Of a stretch of 64,000 bases of DNA, positions 1 through 10,676 are shown piece after piece. This stretch comes from Cannabis sativa (lineage: Eukaryota > Streptophyta > Magnoliopsida > Rosales > Cannabaceae), in assembly GCF_029168945.1 (NCBI RefSeq), contig NC_083607.1, positions 12,728,001-12,792,000 on the forward strand. The letters run 5' to 3'. Numbering within the stretch: position 1 is the stretch's first letter; every line of letters begins with the position of its first letter. The translations under genes were made by a program, and so were the position numbers. The notes below the pieces were generated by a model, which saw only the letters and a list, made by a program, of their open reading frames with translations, searched no databases and had not been told where the DNA came from.

Positions 1-670
1 ATAACATAGTGAAAAAATTCATAAACTAGACATAGTCTAATTTTAGAATTATAATTGATTAATTAAAATCAATTAACTGAGTCTTACAAGTAGTTTGTCT
101 CAACTAGTATGGGGACCATGTGTCTATATAACCGAGCTTCCAATAAGCAGATCTAGAATTTACAAAGTAAATTCACTAACTTATTAATCCCTCATTGCAT
201 CCACCATAGAACTTGGAATTGCACTCTCAGTTACATAGAACGCTCTATATGTTCCACGATATAGATACGCTATTAATTATCCATTGTTATAATCTCAATA
301 ATCAATGATCCTCTATAGATGATCTATATTGCATAGGGATAAAATTACCGTTACACCCTTTCAATGTATTTTATCCTTAAAACACTTGCCACCTATAAAT
401 GATATTTTAGTAAAATAAAATAATCACTAAAATGAGATCTCAATCATTTATCTCTATTTAGCAAGCGCGAAGGAAATCATCGTTTCACTTCTAAATACCT
501 ATAGAAGCTATAGATTCCATATCTATGTTTAGCGCTCCCACTCAATTGTACTATCGTGTTCCCAAAATGTACGTATCACCCTGACCAAAAAGTAGGCTTA
601 ACTAACAAATCAAATAACACAAATAACACTCTTGAGATCGAACCTAATCATGTCAGGATTAAGATCATTT
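1..670 (-). mobile_element. Copia LTR fragment, minus-oriented (outer host LTR, left piece)
   Basis: Read on the minus strand, this stretch matches the 3' two-thirds of the LTR at 671-2332. Shared landmarks include the block around 540-600 (conserved with 1200-1260) and the 'ggggaccatg' block near 111. It is cut at 670 by the gag-only Copia element and resumes at 10148. The left end lies outside the window. There is no coding content. It is the oldest layer visible in this nest. Confidence 0.85.
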
Positions 671-2332
671 TGTTGGGTTTTATGCCCTAAATAAAACTCT
701 TTACAATCTGATTAGTTATCAATATAAGAAATTTGAAGTGATTGATGTTTGCATGAATTCTACATGCTAATGGTTTAAATATGTTTATTACATTTACACA
801 CAGAATCAGTTAAATCTAGATCATATGTTTATTAACAATTACAGTATTGTCAACACAGTGGAATGTGATTGTGATCATATGAATCAAAAGACTTGGTCCC
901 TGTTTCATCAGTGTTATTGGATTTACACAAATGTGGTAATCAGCGATGATGTGTATTACACTTGGAGTAAGTGTTATGTTCTTTCCAGGACATTAGTGAA
1001 GTATACTAGTTTCGAATGTATGGAGTATACATTGGACTGGACTGATATTGCAACTAAGTTAAGATATTACAAACTTACCGTTATATATATATCTTTCCAA
1101 GTCAATTTTAGTAGTTGATCTTAAGATTAAAAGAATCTAAATCCTGATATGCTTAGGCTCAACTCAGGAGTGCTATTCATGTTCTTTGATTCATTAGTTA
1201 AGCCTACTTTTAGGCTAGGGTGATACGTATATTTTGGGAACATGATAGTATGATTGAGTGGGAGTGCTGAACATAAATATGGAATCTATATTGAGATAGC
1301 ATATTGATATCGTGGAACATACAATATGCTCTATATAAGTCTGAGAGTGCAATTCTAAGTTCTAAGAGTGGATTCAACGAAGAATTAATAAGTAGGAATT
1401 TACTTGGTAAATTTGGTTCACTTATTGGAAGCTCAGCATATAGATCCATGGTCCCCATTCTAGTTGAGAACTTTCTGCTTGTGAGACTCATTAATTGATT
1501 CGTGATTAATCAATTATAAATTCTAAAGTTAGACTATGTCTAATTTTATGAATTTTCACTAAGCAGGGGTGAAATTGTAAAGAAAAGAGTTTCTAGGTTT
1601 ATTTATTTATTAATGGACTTTATATGTCTAATTAATAATTAAATTAAATGACAATATTATTTAATAATCTATTTTAGTTATTAAATAATTAGTTTTGGCA
1701 TTTAAAAGGTTAGAATTGGAAAATTGGCGTGTTTGAGAAAATAGAAATAAAATTTGATAAAACTGCAAAATCAAGTGGGGCCCACTACAACACCATGGCC
1801 GGCCACTTAATGAGGAGTTTCAAATTGATATTTTCATTATTTTAATGCCAAATAATTCCTAACCTAAACCTATTAGTTGCCTATAAATAGAAAGTGATGG
1901 CTCAGTCAAATCACATGCTTTTCATTAGTTTTCTGACAGAAATTTCTCTCTTCAGAAAAACTGAGCCTTCCCCACTTTCTATACCTGGCCGAAACCCTCT
2001 CTCCTCTTTTCTCCTTCATCAATTTCGAACCCTAGTAAAAGAGTAAGTGCCCACACACAGCAAGCAGTAACTCAATCATAGATTGGAAGACTATGAAGGA
2101 TCAAACTTGAAGAAGAAGGACATTCGGGCTCAGATCTTGATTATACTCTGCTATAGAAAGGACACAAGAATTAGAGATCTGAGTGGAAGGAGACATTAAT
2201 TCTGCTGCATCAATGTAAGGTTTTCTTAACTTTATATGTGTTTAATTTATCGTTTTAGAAAGTTCATATTTAGGGTGTTTAAACAACATACTTTTGAGTA
2301 GATCTAAGATCTTGGTAAAATAAATTTTAACA
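671..2332 (+). repeat. 5' LTR of the gag-only Copia element
   Basis: The LTR is 1,662 bp, bounded by TGTT...AACA and followed directly by a primer binding site. It contains a TATA box at 1882-1889. Related LTR copies in the window are the minus-oriented outer LTR (1-670 and continuations), the solo LTR 53236-55180, and fragments at 31063-31880 and 57180-58889. The small open frames inside it (for example 825-1118) are chance frames. Confidence 0.85.
1882..1889 (+). promoter_or_regulatory. TATA box of the Copia 5' LTR
   Basis: TATAAATA lies about 450 bp before the LTR end, the usual place for the U3/R boundary. The same motif occurs in the related solo LTR near 53733-53742 on the minus strand. 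The rearranged 3' LTR of this element lacks the whole region. Confidence 0.6.
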
Positions 2333-2334
2333 AC

Positions 2335-2347
2335 TGGCCTCAGAGCC
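2335..2347 (+). other. Primer binding site (initiator Met tRNA type)
   Basis: TGGCCTCAGAGCC begins two bases after the LTR end. It differs from the common plant Copia site TGGTATCAGAGCC at two bases. A perfect version of that site is present in the other Copia element of this window (47051-47062, minus strand). Confidence 0.75.
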
Positions 2348-5300
2348 ATGGTAATTGATTTACTTGCATGAAATTTGAACTTTAAAACGATTGTTTTTTA
2401 TTTGGATGGTTTCATGTTGTATTGAGTGTTATATGATGATTGATTGATGTTTGTGAATTTTCGTGAAAAATAATTGAAATTTTTTTCTGGAATTATTTTT
2501 ATTAGATAGTATGGAAAAAATTAAGCAAGGTACTTTTTTACAGAACTCAATTTCGATTTAATTTGAATTAGTTATGATTTTTTGAAGATTTGAAAAAAGA
2601 TAAGGGACTATGCACTCACACGAGCGCGGGGATTCAGACAAATTTCTTGTCTGAATCCTTCATCCGCGCGCAGACCTAGAGTCAGGTGCCTCCCTACGTG
2701 CGCGGACCTCGTCTGGTGCCTCCCTACGCGCGCGGACACCCTGCAACATCCCCTATTCCGCCAAGTTTTCTCGGCTGTCACTTAGGGCTACGCGCGCGGA
2801 CAGTATGCTTGGCATACTGTCCGTACAGCTCCCAAATTTTTCGTTTTCTTTTTTTTTTTTTCATTTTTTCATGCTTTTTCATGGAATTAACTTCCGATTT
2901 TTTGTGTAGTTTTGTATTTATAGATTTACTATTCCTAATTCAACTCTAATTATCATAATGAATTAATTTAATATTTTTTTTTAATTTAATTCATGATATT
3001 AGTGTAATTTGAATTTGAAATTAGTAAATATCTATCTTTTTGCTTAATTATTTATCTTATTTTTAAATTTGATTATATCTTATCTTATTTTAAATTTAAG
3101 GTTAGATATTAAATTTTTTAAATTAATTTTTTTTTTAAAATATTTTGACCTTATTTAAATTTAAAATAAGATAACTATAATCATGTAATTTTAAATAGAT
3201 GTAAGATATTTTTCTAACTTTTAAATTTTGTTATTTTATTTATTTAAATTAAATTTAAAATCTGAAAAAGATATTTAATTTATCTTTTCTAATTTTTATT
3301 TATAAAATAACATTTAATTTTTAAAAGTAGTTAGCAAATTTTTGAAATAATATTTAGGTTGGTTGAAACCTAATTTTTCAAAATTGTAGGTTTAATTTTA
3401 AATTTTTTTATAATTTCAAAATTTAAATAAATATTTTTTATTTTCGAAAATTAATTTTTTTTTATTTTCGAAAAATAAATTAATAATATTATTTATTTTA
3501 TTTTTCAAAATAAAATATTTATTTTATTTATTTATTTAATTACTTTAATTTTCAAAATTTATTTATTTAAAATTAAATAAATCCTACTTCCAACTATCCA
3601 GCTAACCTTATTGCAGGAGTATGTGGTTTTAGCTTGTGTGTAAGTTTTCAAAACCTATTATTACTTGATTGCAAATAGCCATGGTTACCTTTTGCCAGAT
3701 CTAATGATCTGATGGCTCCCTTGGTCAAGTTAATAATTTGTAACAGGTAAATTTTACAATCTTCTTTCATCTGTGTATGACCTAGCAACATGATAGGATC
3801 CATCCAAAGTGTGCCTGTGTGAGCCTATATGTTTATTTTGTTTTAATATAGATGCATATAGGTTGTTGCTAAATAAAATGTCACAACATGATAGATTTTA
3901 TTTAGTTCCATTTAGTTATTGGACCTATTCAATTAATAACAGTTATTCATTTTAAGGTTAAATTCCTCTCTTTTGGGCCTTGTGTGAGAGTTGGGAGCCA
4001 TAGAAGTGGGTACGACATACTGAACCCAACACCCCCTCAAATGAACTACCCCAATTGTGAAGGCCCATTTGCCTGATTTGAATAACTGTACTAAGTTAAT
4101 TATATTAGTTTGACTTAATAAAATTGAATTAGCAACATAATTAACTTTTAAAATATATGAAAATTTATTTTCATTTTAATATTTTAAAGTTAATTTTAAG
4201 AAAAACACTTTTAGTTTTAGATATTGTTTCTAGACAAACTATTTGTATTTTTCTTATATTTAATTAAATATAGAATTTTAACTAACTAGATTCTTTCTGG
4301 AACTTATTTAATTTAATATTCCTATTTAAGTTATAAATTAGTTGTATCAACTGATTTTTCTTATCTAACTTATATTTGAATATTTGATTTAAATTTTAAA
4401 TCAAGTTGAGGAATCCTAGGCATTAGTTATTAAAGATTCTTAAGATATTTTTTTTTTTTTGAGTTAATATCTTTTCGAATATTAACTTAAAATGGAATAT
4501 TTTAGATTTTTTTTTAGGTTAATATCTTTTCGAATATTAACTTAAAAAGATATCTTCAAATTAAGTGGTTACAACTTAATTTTTGATATTTAATTAAATC
4601 TAAATTTGAAATTATTTAAGTTTTAGATTTTTTCTATATAACTTAAATTAAATATTTTTCAAATTTTTGAAAAGATACTTAGTCAAATAAGATATTTTCT
4701 AGATAGAAATTTCTAGACTACTTATTATTTCTAATATTTAAAATAGGAAAATATTATACTTTGTGAAATTAATTATTTAAATAATTAATTTTGGTACAAT
4801 TTTATTAAGTATATTTTTCCTAGTATTAAATAGAAATTAATAATTAAGCCTTCTCTACACTTAATTATTTATTTCTTGAATTTAATACATTTAATTAACT
4901 TGAAAAATTTAAATATCTAATGTGATTTTCATCATGATACTTAATATTTATTTATTTTTCTTGACACTGAATTAAATAGAAAATTATTTTAGGTTGAAAT
5001 TTAATTTTTCAACTTAAATTTAAATAATTTTCAATATATATATTTTTCCTTTATTTTCTTAATCAATTTCGAAAATTGCATTTTAATTTATGCAATTTTT
5101 TTTTTCGAATTTATCTTGAAAAATAGATTGAGTTGTAAATTAATTATTTATTTTATTAATTCTTGGGCCAACTTAAATCTATGCTTTTTTTCATTTAATT
5201 GATTAATTTAAAATAAATAAATTTAAAATATATATTATTAGAAATTGAATTAACTAGTCAAAAAAAAAATCTAGATAGTGATATTTTTGCTTGAAGTATT

Positions 5301-6161
5301 TCTTTTCTATTTTTATTATTTTTCGAAAATTGTATAGCTTTTATACTTTAAATTTTCGAACTCAATAAATATATTCTCAAGGAAATTTTTAAGTTGCTAA
5401 TTAATCTAATTTAATTCAACTTAAATTAATTTCCTTAATATTTATATTTAAGATTATTACTAAGATGGAAATAATTAATTTTATTTCAATCACCATCTAA
5501 GTATAATTTTATAAATATTATATTAAATTCTTATTTTTTGAATTTTTATTCTAAATTTCGAATTTAATGAGAATTTATTTATTAGAATAATAAAGAAAAT
5601 ACATTTTAAAGAATGAGCTTTATTATTATTAAGATATTCTATCTCCATTGTAGGTTTTACATCGCGTTTGTTTTAGTGAGTAATCCTCCCTAATGGAGGA
5701 ACGTTCATTAGTAATTTCGCACCGTTTAATCTCGAAAGATAAGTAGTTTGTAAGTGTTTTATATGGTATAGATCACCCTAATGGTGGCGACCATATTTGA
5801 CTTGCAAATTGCGAAACAATGGTAGTAGCTCATAAGATAGAATAGCCTTGACTCTCGCCTAAACGGAACAACGCTGGATTCCAATCTTGATCGAATAAAA
5901 GGTTGCTAGAATGTTTAACATTTTAGATGAGCTGACAACTCTATTCAATAGATGATAGCTTTGATTCTTGCCTAAACGGGACACTGATATCAGTTTGTTG
6001 AAAAACCTTAGAAATTATATAGGATTGAATTTTTTAAGTATTTTCTAATATCATTCCTACTTGCTATGTGCTTATAATTTCTGAATTGATTTTGTGTGTT
6101 AAACCATTATTAATTTCTATTTGTTGATTTCTATTATTCTGTAGTATCCTGTATTATCAAA
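2348..6161 (+). other. Long AT-rich leader of the gag-only element
   Basis: About 3.8 kb separates the primer binding site from gag, with no credible reading frame. A GC-rich island at about 2620-2825 holds repeats of a 'ctacgcgcgcggac' core and ends in a perfect hairpin (2797-2823). The part 3222-4200 recurs inside the 3' LTR at about 9160-10125. Two short blocks before gag (5690-5780 and 5870-5980) carry repeated 'cctaatgg' and 'gcctaaacgg' motifs and may be structured RNA. The rest is poly-A/T runs. Confidence 0.6.
2797..2823 (+). repeat. Perfect 12-bp stem, 3-nt loop hairpin in the leader
   Basis: Positions 2797-2808 pair perfectly with 2812-2823 around the loop TTG. It sits at the edge of the CpG-rich island of the leader, where an RNA packaging or dimerisation element would be expected. 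That role is only inference. Confidence 0.6.
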
Positions 6162-7028
6162 ATGAATCCCATGTTATCACTGTTGACTGAGAACAAGCTG
6201 AGTGGATCTAACTTTAATAAGTGGAATGAGAACATTAATATTGCTCTCATAGGAGAAAGTGCCTTGTTTGTTTTAACTGAGCCGTCACCTGAAGTGCCTG
6301 GGGCCAATGCTTCCAAAGCTGTGAAAGAAAAGTATGAGCGTTGGCAGAAAGCAAATGCCAAAGCTCTATACTTTATGCTTTCCAGCATGGTTGACACCCT
6401 CAAAACTCGGTTTTCTAAAACTGAGAAGGCTGCTGAAGTTATGACGAAGTTAAATGAGCTATTCGGTAAGGCATCACTTCAGTCACGCTTTGACGCTACT
6501 AAGAAGTACATTAATGCACGGATGGAACCTCATCAAAACATGCGTGACCATGTTCTCCTTATGTCAAGTTATTTCCAAGAAACCGAGGATCATGGTGCTA
6601 AAATGGACACTGCTACTCAAGTAAGTCTTATCTTGAATAGCCTGACTCCAGCATTTCTACCATACACATCAAATTATGTCATGAATAAGAAGGAAATTGA
6701 CTTTCATGAATTAGTCAATGACCTTCAAACTTATGAAAATTTGATTGGAGGACCCACGAAGAAAGGGAGTAAGCCTCACAATCCTGGGAATGGTAATGGG
6801 ACGATGAAACCTGAAGCAAATGTTGCCTCTGCTTCGAAGCCCAAATCGAAGAAGAAGTGGAAGAACACCAAGAAGAGAACAAAAGCCATGAAGAATAAAA
6901 AGGCTGCTCCTTCTGGTGATGCTACACTTAAAGGAAAGTGTTTCTACTACAATGAAAAAGGTCATTGGAAACCCCAATGTCCTAAACTTCTTGCGAAGAA
7001 ACAAGGTATTTCTATTTATAAACTTTAA
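6162..7028 (+). CDS. gag: Copia Gag protein (capsid/nucleocapsid)
   Basis: This 288-residue Gag would form the cytoplasmic virus-like particle of the retrotransposon. The N-terminus (MNPMLSLLTENKLSG) and the following tryptophan-containing block are typical of plant Copia Gag, followed by the UBN2-like helical core (about residues 60-195), a lysine-rich linker (about 205-250) and a CCHC zinc knuckle. The knuckle is damaged: Cys260, His268 and Cys273 are present, but residue 263, normally Cys, is Tyr. The ATG at 6162 is the first in frame. A possible intron (GT at 7006, AG at 7104-7105) would replace the last residues and end the protein at 7119. No pol follows. The frame is open, so it may still be expressed. 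Confidence 0.85.
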   Translation: MNPMLSLLTENKLSGSNFNKWNENINIALIGESALFVLTEPSPEVPGANASKAVKEKYERWQKANAKALYFMLSSMVDTLKTRFSKTEKAAEVMTKLNELFGKASLQSRFDATKKYINARMEPHQNMRDHVLLMSSYFQETEDHGAKMDTATQVSLILNSLTPAFLPYTSNYVMNKKEIDFHELVNDLQTYENLIGGPTKKGSKPHNPGNGNGTMKPEANVASASKPKSKKKWKNTKKRTKAMKNKKAAPSGDATLKGKCFYYNEKGHWKPQCPKLLAKKQGISIYKL

Positions 7029-8807
7029 GAGTTTTAGTGAATTATTATCCAATTGGATTTATGATTCTCGACTAACTTTGTTTATTTGTTTTCTTCTTCT
7101 TATAGGCCAAGCTACTTGAACTCAAGGGTGAAATCGTCCAGATGAAGATGAAGCTCTTCAATTTATTTTTTTAATTAATTGTTTTAGTTTAAAGACAATT
7201 TGGATTTCAAATTTTAGTCAGGGATATTTATCCCTGTTTTTCTCATATTGTTGCAATATTTTTTTAAATTTATTATTAATAAAGTTTCTTTATTTTCGAA
7301 ATTCAACATTGCAAATTATGAGAATGAGCTTCATTTAATTTCATCTTCATCAACTATTACCACATTATATTTGTATGTTTGTACGTGTAAGTGTTTTTAT
7401 TATTGATGCAAATTCTATTATATTTACAACTCTTCATAGAGTTATAATAAATAAACACTAGAAACTATTTCTATGTTTATTAATAATTGTTAATTCTAAT
7501 ACAATTATTAAGAATTTGTTTAATAAAAGGATCTTTTGATCTGATAGGGGTGGAGAAAAGTTAAGAAAACTATGCAGTTCAACGATCTTTTATATCTAAT
7601 GAACTCTGGATAGTATTCAACTCCACATAAACTCTATCACACTAAGAGAATCATGATCTTTACAACCTTTATGGGTGGATCATAATCTCTATATACTTAG
7701 GGGTGGAGGTTATCCACAAGTACCCTATATGTATATTCTTAGGGGTGGAGTCCATTCCACAATTCCCTATGTAACACATATTTTCTTTAAACATGGAAGT
7801 AATATGATGAGTTAGCTATTATCAATATAAATTCTTGATCTTGATTGTATGTTCCATTCCGATTTTACTGATGTAAGTAAAAGTTTGATACTTTTGAAAG
7901 TTCTTTGTTAAAGTTTCACACTACCTTAATTGAGTGGGAGAATTTTAAAATTCTATACCCATCCTCATTAGGTTGATACTTGTGATAGGTACTTAAGAAC
8001 ACTACTGAAAAGCAAATCTAACCATTTACATGGATAAGAATAGCTTATCAGAATTATGAGAATAAGATAAAGAACTCTAGTTCAGTCCATTCAAATGACT
8101 TGAACCTAGAATTCTTAATCCTCATAAAATTTGATGGTATCTTAATTTTGATTACTTTATCTCTGGTATGTATTTTTCACTTCAAATACTAGTCTGCTAT
8201 GTTGATGACTTAGTCTTAACTTAATGATTCAGACTAATACAAAAGTCACAACTAGGTAACTCTCCAAACAATCAGAGGTTAAAAGTATTATTTAACCAGA
8301 CATCTGCTATTGAGTGGGAGCTATCTGAGATGTAATCAAATAGGGAACATTAGAAGATATTCAAGAAAGATTTATGAAAGTGATCTATATGTTAGATATG
8401 TATCAGTTGTCCTTGTATCTCACCATCTAATTTCGAGATCCTTGAGATGGTGCTTACTTTGGGGGTGGAGGAGTTACTCTATAATAATTCAAGCTCTACC
8501 AGAGAAGAGTTATAACTTTGTAGATTCGAAAATACCAGAAAGTTATATCACTAAAGAAAAGTCTACACTGTATTATCTCAATTACATATTTTAAAATATG
8601 AGAGATATGTCTTCTGTTAATTCAGATGTACTTTTAAAACAGTAAAGATGTCAGTATCCCTTGATAAGTAAAGCATATAGTAAAGGATGTTTCATAAGTG
8701 TATTTATGAACTAGTTTCCAGAAGTTTGGGTGGATTCAAATATACTACACTTGATCTGAAGATCAAGACATCAGATTGACCTATTTGCACAGTTTTTTTT
8801 ATATTAG
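7029..8807 (+). other. Pol-less non-coding tail of the gag-only element
   Basis: About 1.8 kb separates gag from the polypurine tract, with no pol domain in any frame. It has recurring purine motifs of the type GGGGTGGAG (near 7548, 7711, 7742 and 8461) and two 'gagtgggag' motifs that resemble the true polypurine tract. It is probably the decayed or replaced pol and 3' untranslated region. Confidence 0.6.
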
Positions 8808-8821
8808 TGCAAGTGGGAGTT
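8808..8821 (+). other. Polypurine tract of the gag-only element
   Basis: The purine run AAGTGGGAG directly precedes the TG of the 3' LTR, the position where plus-strand DNA synthesis starts. Confidence 0.7.
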
Positions 8822-10142
8822 TGTTGGGTTTTATGCCCTAAATAAAACTCTTTACAATCTGATTAGTTATCAATATAAGAAATTTGAAGTGATTGATGTT
8901 TGCATGAATTCTACATGCTAATGGTTTAAATATGTTTATTACATTTACACACAGAATCAGTTAAATCCAGATCATATGTTTATTCACAATTACAGTATTG
9001 TCAACACAGTGGAATGTGATTGTGATCATATGAATCAAAAGACTTGGTCCCTGTTTCATCAGTGTTATTGGATTTACACTAATGTGGTAATCAGCGATGA
9101 TGTGTACTTACACTTGGAGTAAGTGTTATGTTCTTTCCAGAACATTAGTGAAGTATTTAATTAAATTTTGTTATTTTATTTATTTAAATTAAATTTAAAA
9201 TCTAAAAAAGATATTTAATTTATCTTTTCTAATTTTTATTTATAAATTTTATTTATAAAATAACATTTAATTTTTAAAAGTAGTTAGCAAATTTTTGAAA
9301 TGATATTTAGGTTGGTTGAAACCTAATTTTTTAAAATTGTAGGTTTAATTTTAAATTTTTTTATAATTTCAAAATTTAAATAAATATTTTTTATTTTCGA
9401 AAATTATTTTTTTTTTATTTTCGAAAAATAAATTAATATTATTATTTATTTTATTTTTCAAAATAAAATATTTATTTTATTTATTTATTTAATTACTTTA
9501 ATTTTCAAAATTTATTTATTTGAAATTAAATAAATCCTACTTCCAACTATCCAGCTAACCTTAATGCAGGAGTATGTGGTTTTAGCTTGTGTGTAAGTTT
9601 TCAAAACCTATTATTACTTGATTGCAAATAGCCATGGTTACCTTTTGCCAGATCTAATGATCTGATGGCTCCCTTGGTCAAGTTAATAATTTGTAACAGG
9701 TAAATTTTACAATCTTCTTTCATCTGTGTATGACTAGCAACATGATAGAATCCATCTAAAGTGTGCCTGTGTGAGCCTATATGTTTATTTTGTTTTAATA
9801 TAGATGCATATAGGTTGTTGCTAAATAAAATGTCACAACATGATAGATTTTATTTAGGTCAATTTAGTTATTGGACCTATTCAATTAATAACAGTTATTC
9901 ATTTTAAGGTTAAATTCCTCTCTTTTGGGCCTTGTGTGAGAGTTGGGAGCCAGCACCCCCTCACATGAACTACCCCAATTGTGAAGGCGCATTTGCCTGA
10001 TTTGAATAACTGTACTAGGTTAATTATATTAGTTTGACCTAATAAAATTGAATTAGCAACATAATTAACTTTTAAAATATATGAAAATTTATTTTCATTT
10101 TAATATTTTAAAGTTAATTTTAAAATGTGGTAAATTCCAACA
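8822..10142 (+). repeat. Chimeric 3' LTR of the gag-only element
   Basis: 8822-9153 matches the first 332 bp of the 5' LTR. At 9153 the match stops inside 'gaagtat', and about 9160-10125 instead matches the leader 3222-4200 (with a 12-bp insertion near 9250 and a deletion of about 27 bp near 9952). The last bases (about 10126-10142) end in AACA flush with the target duplication. U3 promoter sequence is therefore missing, and the LTR is 1,321 bp rather than 1,662 bp. Confidence 0.75.
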
Positions 10143-10147
10143 CATTT

Positions 10148-10426
10148 GATCTAGGATCAACTAGGTGATATTGAATTGAATAGATATTACGGTAAATTTA
10201 TCATATCTAATGAAAGTTTAATATCAGTCCCTTCCAATGTATACTCCATACATCCGATACTGGTAAACTTTACCAATGCCCTGGAAAGGACATAACACTA
10301 ATCCAAGGTGTAAGTATACCTATCGCTGATTATCATGCCAGTCTAAATCCAGTGAACTGAAAAATCAGGGAATTAAATTTTTGAACATATAATCATGATT
10401 ATATTCCACTATGCTGACAATACTAT
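10148..10426 (-). mobile_element. Outer Copia LTR, middle piece
   Basis: This continues the minus-oriented LTR of 1-670 after removal of the gag-only element. It corresponds to the LTR block containing 'ccaatgtatactccatac' near 10236 and is cut at 10426 by the Gypsy element. The last five bases (10422-10426, ACTAT) are the Gypsy target duplication. Confidence 0.85.
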
Positions 10427-10613
10427 TGTTGACCAAGATTTTCGGCAACTATTACAATATGATTATAGTATTGAGCTGTAAGAAAGCGAGATGAGGATTT
10501 TTACGTGGTTGGGGCGTTAATGAGCCTTAGTCCACGTAAAAATCCTCATCTTGCTTTCTTACAGCTCAATACTATAATCATATTTTAATAGTTGCCGAAA
10601 ATCTCGGTCAACA
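10427..10613 (+). repeat. Palindromic 187-bp 5' LTR of the Gypsy element
   Basis: The left arm 10427-10508 is the reverse complement of the right arm 10532-10613 (82 bp each, three mismatches) around a 23-bp centre. The right arm equals the last 82 bp of the 3' LTR. The left arm plus centre equals the reverse complement of the 3' LTR end from about 22012. The switch point is at CCACG, shared by both. All U3 sequence, including the TATA box present in the 3' LTR, is absent. Confidence 0.9.
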
Positions 10614-10676
10614 TTTTGGTGCTTTCATTGAGAGCTGAGGAAAGCTGCTACATAACACGCATTTGACTTCACAAGA

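Larger units (their letters stand above)
671..10142 (+). mobile_element. Gag-only (non-autonomous) Copia LTR retrotransposon
   Basis: The element begins with TGTTGGG at 671, ends in CA at 10142, and is flanked by the 5-bp target duplication CATTT (666-670 and 10143-10147). Order: 5' LTR, primer binding site, a 3.8-kb AT-rich leader, one gag gene, a non-coding tail, polypurine tract, 3' LTR. No protease, integrase, reverse transcriptase or RNase H can be found, so it resembles the TR-GAG class of non-autonomous Copia derivatives and would need pol supplied in trans. The first 332 bp of the two LTRs differ at only a handful of positions, so the insertion is fairly recent. The 3' LTR is rearranged (see 8822-10142). 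Confidence 0.85.

Noticed and set aside
825..1498. Small open frames inside the Copia 5' LTR
   Set aside because: They lie wholly in LTR sequence, are not shared in frame with the sibling LTRs, and have no recognisable domain.
2686..2949. 87-residue frame over the GC-rich leader island
   Set aside because: It arises from the repeated CpG-rich core and then runs into poly-T derived hydrophobic residues; no gene features.
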